Shown here: positions 1 through 7,381 of the stretch, piece after piece | How the letters are laid out: the number at the start of each line of letters is the position of its first letter | Numbering within the stretch: the stretch's first letter is position 1 | NCBI RefSeq assembly: GCF_014201875.1 | Contig: NZ_JACHFL010000029.1 | Location: 1 to 27,645, forward strand | Direction of reading: 5' to 3' | Length of the DNA: 27,645 nt | Source of the DNA: Deinococcus humi | Lineage (GTDB): Bacteria; Deinococcota; Deinococci; Deinococcales; Deinococcaceae | Translations under genes and position numbers: made by a program | The notes under the pieces: model-generated | What the model saw: the letters and a program-made list of their open reading frames with translations, nothing else | Told to the model about the DNA's origin: nothing | The model's database searches: none

Positions 1-53
1 CGACGTTCTTCCAGCTGAGCACGGGAGTATTTGGAAGGATGCCATTCGACCAC
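1..53 (-). CDS. N-terminus of a transposase, probably IS630 family (partial)
   Basis: A reading frame starts with GTG at 51-53 and runs off the left edge of the window. The 17 visible codons read VVEWHPSKYSRAQLEERR. The 'S/K-Y-S-R-A-Q-L-E-E-R-R' stretch resembles the start of the helix-turn-helix region of IS630-type transposases. An AGGTG-like sequence precedes the start. The call rests on resemblance of a very short peptide, and the rest of the protein lies outside the window. Confidence 0.35.
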   Translation of the reverse strand, partial: MVEWHPSKYSRAQLEER

Positions 54-77
54 ACCTTCAGCTTACCAGCCCACACT
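1..77 (-). mobile_element. Edge of an IS630-like insertion sequence
   Basis: The recombinase reading frame on this strand stops abruptly at a TAA (77-79) made of a TA dinucleotide (78-79) plus the first base of unrelated sequence. IS630/Tc1-type elements insert at TA, and a transposase-like start lies just inside this boundary. The boundary at 77/78 is therefore read as an element end. Only 77 bp is visible, so the opposite inverted repeat and the TA duplication cannot be seen. The family assignment is an inference from the short peptide and the TA target. Confidence 0.35.
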
Positions 78-616
78 TACGCCGTGATCAATAGGGCCTG
101 CATGCGCTCATCAGCGTGCTCCAGGAGGGACTGGACTTCCTCGTAGGTATACGGGCTGCGTTTGTCCCACGCGGCGGTCTTCTCCCGCACGGGTTTGACG
201 TCGTTAAAGGGGGCCGCCTGTGTCGCTTCAGCCCAGCGCAGCGCGGAATAGAAAAGTCGCACGCCAGCGAGCTGCACGCGGGTGCTTGAGGGACTCAGAC
301 CCTCCGCCTCGACGCTGCGCACAAACCGGACGCCGTCACTCGAACTCGCCCGAAGGAGATTGACCGCCTGAGTGCCCGCATAGGTCAAGTACCGGTTGAC
401 CGCCCAGCGGTAGGCCTTGAGGGTCCGGGGGCTGGTTCCCGTCCTGCTCGACCCGTGCAGGGTGAGGTAGGCCTCGGTCAGAGTCCAGAGGGTCTCTGCA
501 TCCTGATCCCGGACGGCAAGGACGGCCCGTCGTCTCCTCTCTTCAGGGTTGAGGTCACTCCAGCTCCTGGCCAGGTCAAATGCGGTGGTTCGAATGACGT
601 CGAGAGTCAGGGTCAC
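77..616 (-). pseudogene. Tyrosine recombinase, truncated after the core-binding domain
   Basis: This 179-codon frame starts with GTG at 614-616. It matches the N-terminal half of the intact recombinase at 940-1929: the same 'LWTLTEA(Y/H)LT' block, the 'TLKAYRWAVNRYLTYAG' SAM-like core-binding helix and the 'LRWAEATQAAPF' block. It breaks off at '..MQALLITA', just where the catalytic domain would begin. The RKHRY residues are all missing, so it cannot be an active recombinase. The break coincides with the TA at 78-79 where the insertion element begins. A TATCTAT sequence a few bases upstream of the GTG could be a -10 box for a leaderless message. It is one of three recombinases of one family in the window. 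Confidence 0.8.
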
Positions 617-939
617 ACCCCATAGATAACAGAGAGAAACACGCGCCCGCCGGGCGGTGAAGTGGGACTAGGCAACATCGGACGCATTCTTCGTGCCGTT
701 GCGGGTCACCAGAGCAGTCAGTGCGGGGCCCTAGCATGGGCTGAAGGAGGCTTGACGTGAGGCACACTTTCGAGCGGTATTGACTCGCGCATTTGAGCGA
801 CCTCTGGGCGGGCAGAGCACCTGGCGAGGGTGAGGATCGCGGGTGGGTTTATCCCTCGGGACCTTTTGAAGAGGCCTTCTCGTCCATTCTAGGGCCTCAT
901 GATTTACTCATCTTGCTGTACCTGATGAGCTGCCCCCCA
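617..939. other. Gap of 323 bp with no convincing gene
   Basis: The interval between the two minus-strand recombinase frames contains only short frames without family resemblance. It should hold the promoter of the truncated recombinase (TATCTAT on the minus strand near 620-630). No RNA gene, clear repeat or terminator with a T-run was recognised. Confidence 0.4.
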
Positions 940-1929
940 TCACCAACTGTCCATTGCGGTTCGGGCTCGCTCCTCGCCGATCCGGACGTACCCCCGAGTG
1001 GTGTTGATGTCAGCATGCCCGAGCACTTCTGCCACCGCTGCGAAATCCCCGAGCTGTGCGTACAGGCGTGAGCCCATCGCTTTGCGCAGTGCATGAAACC
1101 CTCGGAAGACTCCACCATCGATGTCTGCAAAGAGCGGCTGGACGTGACGAGCCGCCCCGCGCCAGGTGCGGTACGGAAAGATGAATTCTTCGCGATGACG
1201 GGCTGTACGGGGAAGCGCCCGGTACGCCATCAATGCGGCGCGCAGACGGGGACTGAGCGGCACGCCCCGACTTTTGCGCCCTTTGCCGAGTCGCACCGTG
1301 AGCCCTGGCATCGGTGGAACGAGTTGCACGTCACTCCACTTCAGGTTCAGCGCTTCGTCGATGCGCAGCCCGCCGTGGGCCAGGACGAGCAACAGAGCGT
1401 GAAGTTCAGCGCTGCGCGTGGGATGAAGCTCTGCGGCCCGCAGGGCCGAGTTTACCTGTGCCTCGGTATAGGGCGCGTTCTTTTCCAGGCCGTGGCGGCG
1501 GTCCTTGGGGATGACAACCGTTTCGAAGGGGTGCGCCTCCGTCGCATCCGCCCAGCGCAACGCTTTATACAGGGCGGCCGCTGCAGCCACACGGACCCGG
1601 ACGGTGGCGATGGAACGCCCGGTGGCCAGCATGTCGCCGACCCAGTCCTGCGCGTCCTCCCAGCTCGGCCGCAGGATGTTCCAAGCTCGGTGGTCGGCGT
1701 GTTTCAGGAAGGCTCTGAGCCCAGCACGGTATGAGGTCAGGGTGTGTTTGCTGGTGAGGACGCCACTGGCGGCGTGCTGGGTGAGATGGGCTTCGGTGAG
1801 CGTCCAGAGACCTTCGGGATCTTTGAGGGCGGCGGCCTCTTTGGCGCGGCGTTTGCGTTCGTCGGGGTGGAGGGCCGTCCAGGTTCGGCTGCGGTCCTGA
1901 AGGCCGCCGCGGTACAGGTCGAGGGTCAT
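940..1929 (-). CDS. Tyrosine-type site-specific recombinase / integrase
   Basis: This is a complete 329-residue tyrosine recombinase if the start is the ATG at 1927-1929. An upstream in-frame ATG would add 15 residues with no family character. Residues about 40-130 form the SAM-like core-binding domain and 150-329 the catalytic domain. All catalytic residues are visible: R189 in HGGLRIDEAL, K216 in LGKGRK, H279 and R282 in FHALRKAMG, H305 in LGHADINTT and the nucleophile Y314 in RGYVRI. A CATAAT hexamer about 8 bases upstream of the ATG suggests a leaderless or short-leader message. Enzymes of this type in replicons like this usually resolve multimers or integrate elements. The target is unknown. 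It is probably functional. Confidence 0.88.
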   Translation of the reverse strand: MTLDLYRGGLQDRSRTWTALHPDERKRRAKEAAALKDPEGLWTLTEAHLTQHAASGVLTSKHTLTSYRAGLRAFLKHADHRAWNILRPSWEDAQDWVGDMLATGRSIATVRVRVAAAAALYKALRWADATEAHPFETVVIPKDRRHGLEKNAPYTEAQVNSALRAAELHPTRSAELHALLLVLAHGGLRIDEALNLKWSDVQLVPPMPGLTVRLGKGRKSRGVPLSPRLRAALMAYRALPRTARHREEFIFPYRTWRGAARHVQPLFADIDGGVFRGFHALRKAMGSRLYAQLGDFAAVAEVLGHADINTTRGYVRIGEERARTAMDSW

Positions 1930-1984
1930 ATCCCCGATTATGTACCAATAACTCGTCTTATGCATACTTCTCAATTTGCCATCG

Positions 1985-2001
1985 CGTCAGTGATTCTGAC
2001 G
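1985..2001. repeat. Short inverted repeat upstream of the recombinase
   Basis: CGTCAG and CTGACG form perfect 6-bp arms around the 5-bp spacer TGATT, about 56 bp upstream of the recombinase ATG. The arrangement could be a recombinase core site or an operator. The arms are shorter than the 11-bp arms of typical Xer sites, so this is only a candidate. Confidence 0.3.
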
Positions 2002-2081
2002 AACCAAACACTGGGCATGTCAGGTGTAGCGCAAACTTGGTACAGAGGGGTTGTGGCAAGTTGTTGGGGTAGGGTGGCGCG

Positions 2082-2277
2082 GTGTTGAGCGGTCAGAAGC
2101 TTCCCGGCTCCCGGTTTCCCCTGGCAGTCATCGGCTATGCCGCAAACGCTCTATCACCGCTTCACCCTCAGCTCCCGGGACATTGAAGAACTGCTGTTGG
2201 AACGGAGTGTGGCCGTGACCCGAGAGTCTGGACGCACGTGGTGCATCAAGAGGTTAGGACAGAAAGCAGCGACGTAG
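2082..2277 (+). pseudogene. IS6-family transposase, N-terminal remnant
   Basis: From the GTG at 2082 one frame reads LSGQKLPGSRFPLAVIGYAA. After about 2155 a second frame, entered at ATG 2137, continues with LYHRFTLSSRDIEELLLERS and VAVTRES. Together these match the start of IS6-family (IS26-like) transposases, which have an 'RFP..VI..A..LYHRF.LS.RDVEELL.ERG..V..ETVR.W' pattern. A one-base frameshift separates the two parts, and the 'WCIK' block is followed by a small indel and then a TAG at 2275. The catalytic DDE domain is absent. A sequence near 2028-2060 resembles an IS6 terminal repeat but is not certain. Confidence 0.65.
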
Positions 2278-2286
2278 GATGCGACT

Positions 2287-2811
2287 GTGATCCGTGACGA
2301 GGCCATTGCTTTCCTGCGTGCCCACCAACCCCTTCCAACCGACGACTCCTTCGCACGTCAACCCGACCTCGCCCGAGCCCTACTCACCCAGTTCCACCAA
2401 GCACGGAAGTACTTTGAAGCGCACCCTGACGCCGACAGTCTGCCCCTGCTGCTCGGCAGTTGCGGCGACAAGAGCGGCTTCGGCCATTACCAACTCCTCG
2501 ACGGTGCCTTCATGCCACACCCTGCCCACGTCGTCGTTCCACACCTTATCTCCGCGCTGCGCAGTCCGCACCTTGGCGTGCGCTTTAGGGCCGCTGAACT
2601 CAGCGCCTTATTCTCTGACGACCAGCTTGTTATGCCCTTGCTCAAGGTGTACCAACATGGGGATATAGACGAGCAGGACGCGGCTTTGCTCGCCTTGACA
2701 CAGAACAGAAGTGCCGCCGCGCGAGAAGCGCTGCGCTCACTTCGCCCGAGTGTGACGGACACTGAACACGTTGAACTGCTTGACGAGTACTTTGGGCACG
2801 ACGCCTTCTGA
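2287..2811 (+). CDS. HEAT-repeat-like hypothetical protein
   Basis: This 174-residue protein starts at GTG 2287, with an AGGA 7 bases upstream (2276-2279). It is predicted to be largely helical. The segment VPHLISALRSPHLGVRFRAA followed by ELSALFSDDQLVMPLLKVYQ, then DAALLALTQNRSAAAREALR, has the paired-helix spacing of HEAT/armadillo repeats, which bind other proteins. There is no signal peptide or catalytic motif. It lies between two transposase remnants and is probably cargo of an old mobile segment. Its function is unknown. A decayed partner gene cannot be excluded. Confidence 0.7.
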   Translation: MIRDEAIAFLRAHQPLPTDDSFARQPDLARALLTQFHQARKYFEAHPDADSLPLLLGSCGDKSGFGHYQLLDGAFMPHPAHVVVPHLISALRSPHLGVRFRAAELSALFSDDQLVMPLLKVYQHGDIDEQDAALLALTQNRSAAAREALRSLRPSVTDTEHVELLDEYFGHDAF

Positions 2812-2816
2812 TCCCT

Positions 2817-3612
2817 TCACGTGCTTAGTTGTCGCACGCAGATCAACACGCAAGCCAACAGGGTCAGGGCAAGATGCACCTCGACTCGGCGCTCGAAGCG
2901 CACCCGCAGCCGATGAAAACCGCTCAGCCAACTCAGGGTACGCTCTACCACCCAGCGGTGACGTCCTAGACGATCCCGTGGCTCCAGTCCTCGTCGTGCA
3001 ATTCGGGGGGTGATTCCGCGCTGCCGACAAGCCCTTCGACAGCGCGGGTAGTCAAAGCCCTTGTCGGCATGGAGCTTGTCAGGACGGAACCGCGGCCGTC
3101 CTGGACGTCCGGGATTGACGGCTGGAACACGGTCCAACGTCGGTTCCAGCAACTTGGAATCGTGCAGGTTGGCTGGGGCGAGCACCACGGCCAGCGGCGT
3201 TCCGACGCGGTCCACCAGAAGGCAACGTTTGGTACCGGGCTTCCCTCGGTCAACCGGATTGGGGCCGGTGTACTCACCGCCTCCGATGGCACGGATACTG
3301 CATGAGTCCATTGAGCATCTTGACCAGTCCAGCCGACCTGCACTTGCCAGTCGGTTGAGCAGGATGTGATGTACGCGCGCCCAGACACCTGCACGTTGCC
3401 ACTCCACAGTCGGCGCCAGCAGGTCTTGCCTGATCCAAATCCGAGTTCTCGTGGCAGCATCGCCCAGCGAATTCCGGTTTTGAGGACAAAGATGATGCCT
3501 GCAAGGATCTGCCGGTTGGGAAGGCGGGGTCGTCCAAGGCGTGCTGTTGGTAGACGGTCAAGGAGGGGGAGAGTTCGCGCCAGAGCTCGTCGGGAACTAG
3601 ATGATCAAGCAC
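2817..3612 (-). pseudogene. IS5-family transposase with two frameshifts
   Basis: The GTG at 3610-3612 opens with MLDHLVPDELWRELSP, a typical IS5-family start. The family sequence then moves to a second frame near 3550 (LGRPRLPNRQILAGIIFVLK, then IRWAMLPRELGFGSGKTCWR). It moves to a third frame near 3405 (EWQRAGVWARVHHILLNRLA onward to the stop at 2817). The DDE residues are visible: D in SMDSCSIRA, D in HADKGFD and E in WVVERTLSWL. Some IS5 members use one programmed frameshift. Two uncompensated shifts without a clear slippery site point to an inactive copy. The C-terminus is intact. Clear terminal inverted repeats were not identified. Confidence 0.82.
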
Positions 3613-3904
3613 CGCGTGAGGCTACTGGAGGTGGAGATGGGGAGTGGGAAGGCCCTGTACTGACTCCCCTGCGTTCTGTCCCAACCTCTTGGCCCTCCAC
3701 GCCCGCGTTTCGAAGGTCCACTAGCACACTCAAACCACTGTGCTCGCCGACCTTTGAAGATCAAACCAGGATCATGCTCATTCGGCGTGGCGAGCTGCAG
3801 TTAAAGGAGCCGTCTGAACTTCAGGCGGCCACCGACCTAACTCGGCCCTTCCCTGATTAACTTGCCAGAGCCGTGCCAGGCGATAAGGACGCAAGCTAGC
3901 GGGA
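3613..3904 (-). other. Gene-free stretch, possible decayed transposase tail
   Basis: No intact frame is present. On the minus strand, pieces such as VPLACVLIAWHGSGKLIREG and FKGRRAQWFE faintly recall the C-terminal end of IS4-type transposases (a hydrophobic helix followed by 'K.HGRRA.S.F'). They occur in different frames and in altered order. This is a weak resemblance, and the region may simply be debris next to the IS5 copy. Confidence 0.2.
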
Positions 3905-5716
3905 CTACTTTACTGTCAGCCGTCTCCTGCGTTTGATGCGTTTCTTTCCTGGAGGGGAACTCGTCGCAGCGAATATTGCGCCCCAAGCGGCGAGCTGGCC
4001 GTAGAAGCCCAATCCAGTAGAGTAGTTGTGCTGCTTGCGGCGCGCTGCATATCCCTGTGGCAGTTGGCCTACCAGGGCGCCCTCAGACGAGGTTGGCGCT
4101 TGCGCTGAGGCGCTTGAGGATTGTCCCTGTTCTGGTGCCAGCCCCAAGATTGCGGCCTGCGTTTCCTGTGTCCGGACAGTGGGCTCCAGTGGAATCCTCA
4201 TGTCCTTTTCCGTAAACACTTCGCGCGTCCGGATGGCTCTCTCCAGCGCTGTCTCCCGGATATTCTCCTGTATGGGCGCCACCGTGCCGTAATACGAAAT
4301 GGCAAATGCAGGAATGAATGTTGTCTGCAACACGATCTGTGGCGCCCAGCTCATGTGCCATGTGTCGTGGAGTAGCGCGCCAGCTTGGACGCCCGGGACT
4401 TTGCTCAATGCCTCCATCACGAAACCCTGTTCACTGAACTGCACTTTCGCAACGTTAAGCGCTGGATCCAACCCTGTGGCGTCCTTGGTCAGCACAACGT
4501 CCTTCAGACCAACTTGTGGCACCTTCGGATCGAGGTCCCTCGGGTCTATCACCTTGATCTTGTAGCTGCCGTCTGGAAGCTTCTCCTGATACTTGGCCGG
4601 CAGAGGAGTGCACGCCGTACCTGGTAAGCTAGGCACCTCCCCACGAAAACAATAGGCGGGAACGTTATCGCTATCGGTTGGATCCAAATTGATGGGGCCG
4701 GCGTCTCCCCTGCTCATGTAATCGGCGTAGGCATCCTTGACCACCACCATGGCCCCGGACATCAACATGCCGTTCAGAATGGCTTCCTCGTCTCCTCCAG
4801 CAGCAGCCACGCCTGCTCCTCCAATTGCTGCAGTCACGATGGTGCGCTTGAGCTTGTCGTAGGCAGAGTCACGAGGAATCGAGTCTGCGGCGGCGAACGC
4901 TGCTGAGGAAACGCCAGAGATCACCCCGGTACGTACGGCAAGGCTGAGGTCCCCCGACTGCCGGTACGTCAACCACGCTGCGTATGCAGCCGCTCCCTGC
5001 GGCCCACCGTAAGTGCTTGCTGCCAGCGTGCCAATGGTCCGGAGGTATGTGCTGTCCAGCGCCGCCTCCGCGGCTGCTTCTTCACTGCTGGTCAGGACTG
5101 TAAAACTCAAGTGCCAGACTGCATCTACGAATTTTCCGGAGCGGATTCGAACTTCCGCTTCAGACAGATTCTGAGCGACGCCCTCGACGAAGCCGACGTT
5201 GAAGTTGTAGAGGGCCTTGAGCGTGTCCTCCACGTGCCCTGGAACCCGGCCGAGTTCTCCCCAGGTGTCCTGCCCGGCCTTTTCCGCGGCTTTCCCAGTG
5301 TCCTGAAATGACTTTTCCAGCGCGACGCCCGCGTTCGTGATAGCGACGCGCGATTCACGCCAGCTGTCCGTTCCCGCGCGTCCAACCGCTTCCGTGACGT
5401 TCTCCCAAGCCACTCCAGTTTCTCTGAACAGGTCCTCGGCCGCCTTGGTGACGGTCTTGACCACGTTGCCAGGCGCATTGCCGACGGCCCCAGCGATATC
5501 CGTGACCACATCCGCGACAGCCGCCGCACCGTCCTTGACCGCGTCCAGCCCGCCGTTCAGCACTGCGCCCGTTCCTTCGACGATAGACTGCAGGCCGTTG
5601 CCAATCGCACCGCCGACGCTCTGAACCGCCCTTCCCAACTTACCGAACGCCTCCGCCTTTCCAGCGAAACCAACCAGCAAAAGACAGGTCAACCACACTC
5701 TGGCAGCTCGTTGCAT
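3905..5716 (-). CDS. Secreted helical hypothetical protein
   Basis: The protein has 603 residues from the ATG at 5714-5716, which has AGGAG 5 bases upstream. The GTG two codons earlier overlaps that ribosome-binding site. Residues 1-22 form a signal peptide (basic start, LTCLLLVGF core, AEA cleavage box). Residues about 25-150 are Ala/Gly/Val-rich and hold repeated amphipathic segments such as 'VGNAPGNVVKTVTKAAEDLF' and 'KAAEKAGQDTW', like apolipoprotein-type or membrane-associating helices. The middle (about 210-330) is Ala/Gly-rich and hydrophobic. A conserved-looking HDTWHMSWAPQ segment precedes another hydrophobic stretch. The C-terminus ends in a strongly basic tail (KKRIKRRRR). The family is not recognised. 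An exported, membrane-interacting protein is inferred. The amidohydrolase lies 200 bp upstream on the same strand. Confidence 0.8.
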   Translation of the reverse strand: MQRAARVWLTCLLLVGFAGKAEAFGKLGRAVQSVGGAIGNGLQSIVEGTGAVLNGGLDAVKDGAAAVADVVTDIAGAVGNAPGNVVKTVTKAAEDLFRETGVAWENVTEAVGRAGTDSWRESRVAITNAGVALEKSFQDTGKAAEKAGQDTWGELGRVPGHVEDTLKALYNFNVGFVEGVAQNLSEAEVRIRSGKFVDAVWHLSFTVLTSSEEAAAEAALDSTYLRTIGTLAASTYGGPQGAAAYAAWLTYRQSGDLSLAVRTGVISGVSSAAFAAADSIPRDSAYDKLKRTIVTAAIGGAGVAAAGGDEEAILNGMLMSGAMVVVKDAYADYMSRGDAGPINLDPTDSDNVPAYCFRGEVPSLPGTACTPLPAKYQEKLPDGSYKIKVIDPRDLDPKVPQVGLKDVVLTKDATGLDPALNVAKVQFSEQGFVMEALSKVPGVQAGALLHDTWHMSWAPQIVLQTTFIPAFAISYYGTVAPIQENIRETALERAIRTREVFTEKDMRIPLEPTVRTQETQAAILGLAPEQGQSSSASAQAPTSSEGALVGQLPQGYAARRKQHNYSTGLGFYGQLAAWGAIFAATSSPPGKKRIKRRRRLTVK

Positions 5717-5916
5717 CTCCACTCCTTGAACGCTTGGAACACATACGAGACACAGCTGCTGCGTGAATCGACGCCGCGCAGCACTTGTAGAAAACAGGGT
5801 GGCATGAAATGGTTTGGTGGCAGTGTTGGGTAAGGTTGTGGGCCCTGCCGTCTCGCAGTGTCAGAACACACGAGGCCTCGGATCGGCACGGACAGCCAAC
5901 AGTAATGGGGGTGAGG

Positions 5917-7011
5917 TCATAAAAATTTTCTGGGATTGTGATTGGCGATATGCCAGAAATCCGTCTCACCCAGATATCCACGCAGGCGGATGCTGAATTC
6001 GCGCTCAGTCGTTTCAGCCCGGACGACAAAGAAGTCAGTGCCGAAAAGAATTCGATCCCGGAGTTCTCCTGTGTTCACCATCACTTTCGCCAAAGGCATC
6101 AGACTGACGTCCGAAATAGTGTAGGACAGGTCGGTATACAGATTTGGATAGATCCTCATCATGTCGGCAATGACGTCCAACCACGACGTTTGCGCGTTCG
6201 GGATCTGGCGCGACTGATTGAGAAATGCACGCCACTCGCCAGCTCCACCAAAATGCGCTAGGCACACTCGCAACTCTGAAAACTCCTTAAGCACAGGAAT
6301 AAAACGTTTCGGATGCGACAGGTAGTTCGCATATTCCATGCGTGTCATGGTCTGCCCGGTGACGGGGTGAGGTGGGATCTTGCCTTGATACATCAATCCA
6401 CCCTTAGAGCAGTGGGAGACCACTGGCAGTTCGTGTTCCTGCGCATACGCATATACCTCGTACAACACTGGGTCATCCGGCAGGAACCCAAGGGCGGGAT
6501 ACAGTTTCAAGCCGCAAAATCCCTGTTCCTGATGGGCGCGCTGCACGAGAGCGAGCAGGCCGGGACGCCGAGGATCGACGCCCAGGAAGGGCCGCACCAG
6601 GGTGCCGAAGGTTTGTTTAAGCGCAGCAAGCTCCTGGATCTGCTGAAGGAAGTCACGGCTTGCAACTCCTGCCTCCATGTAGTCCATGTCGATCGACAAA
6701 GTCACGAACCGTGTCCCCGGTGGGTATTGCTGCTCAAGAACCCTGAAGATTTGTTGTTGAGTCTGAAGGCCAGCAACCTCGAGCAGGGCCATGAGGCGCG
6801 TAACACGGTTGCTTTCTTCCGGCACGCCGAACACACGATGATAGACATTCAGCACAGGATTGATCAGGCGGATTATTCGGGAGGCCAATGCCCGATTTTG
6901 AGGTCGCCTAAGCCAGGGCACGAGCCTGAATGGCAGCAGCTGGTCGGGAACATGCAGGTTGGTGAAAACATGCGTGTGGCAGTTAAATATCTTCCCGTCG
7001 TCGCTTGACAT
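5917..7011 (-). CDS. Amidohydrolase-2 family metal-dependent hydrolase
   Basis: The protein has 364 residues and starts at an ATG with GGAGG 6 bases upstream. It has the amidohydrolase-2 (TIM-barrel, ACMSD-like) layout: the metal-binding H12xH14 in FNCHTHVF, the conserved Lys region GLKLYP (K169), H200 in VVSHCS, H253 in LAHFGG and D326 in LFGTDFF. Enzymes of this superfamily hydrolyse or decarboxylate small aromatic or amide substrates in the cytoplasm using zinc or another divalent ion. No signal peptide is visible. The substrate cannot be told from sequence. It shares strand with the secreted protein downstream, but the 200-bp gap makes a common operon only possible. Confidence 0.85.
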   Translation of the reverse strand: MSSDDGKIFNCHTHVFTNLHVPDQLLPFRLVPWLRRPQNRALASRIIRLINPVLNVYHRVFGVPEESNRVTRLMALLEVAGLQTQQQIFRVLEQQYPPGTRFVTLSIDMDYMEAGVASRDFLQQIQELAALKQTFGTLVRPFLGVDPRRPGLLALVQRAHQEQGFCGLKLYPALGFLPDDPVLYEVYAYAQEHELPVVSHCSKGGLMYQGKIPPHPVTGQTMTRMEYANYLSHPKRFIPVLKEFSELRVCLAHFGGAGEWRAFLNQSRQIPNAQTSWLDVIADMMRIYPNLYTDLSYTISDVSLMPLAKVMVNTGELRDRILFGTDFFVVRAETTEREFSIRLRGYLGETDFWHIANHNPRKFL

Positions 7012-7381
7012 CTTTCCTCCGGAACATTGTGATTTTGGTGCTCAGCTAGACACGGCGGCCACCCGAATGCAAGTGCGATTTCGAAAGCCGTGTGCTGGTC
7101 GATGGTCCACTTCTGGAGGTTGGGCCCCCACGACACACCTGACAAGGGAACGCCCTGAGAGGCTCTGCTCACAGCCCGCACACCAGGCGGTCCAGGGTGA
7201 TCCTCCTGGCTGCGAAAGCTGGGCGCGATGCCCAGCCTTCGTCAATCATCAATTCGACGATCGGTAACATGCCTGTCGGGCCCTGCCGCAAAGACTTCCA
7301 TCACAGCAAGTCTCGCCTTGGACACGCTCATAGGGGCGTTCCCGGCCAACTTCGGCTGATGGTCTGGCAACGAGTCTTGTC
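7012..7381. other. Intergenic gap of 370 bp
   Basis: The gap lies between the end of the beta-helix lipoprotein and the start of the amidohydrolase, both on the minus strand. It must contain the amidohydrolase promoter, and it holds the hairpin described at 7218-7236. No gene with family resemblance was seen on either strand. Confidence 0.4.
7218..7236 (-). terminator. Hairpin, possible terminator of the lipoprotein gene
   Basis: GCTGGGC and GCCCAGC form a perfect 7-bp stem with the loop GCGAT. On the minus strand it is followed by TTTCGC, a very short T-run. It lies about 145 bp past the lipoprotein stop. The stem is strong but the T-tract is poor, so termination is uncertain. Confidence 0.3.
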
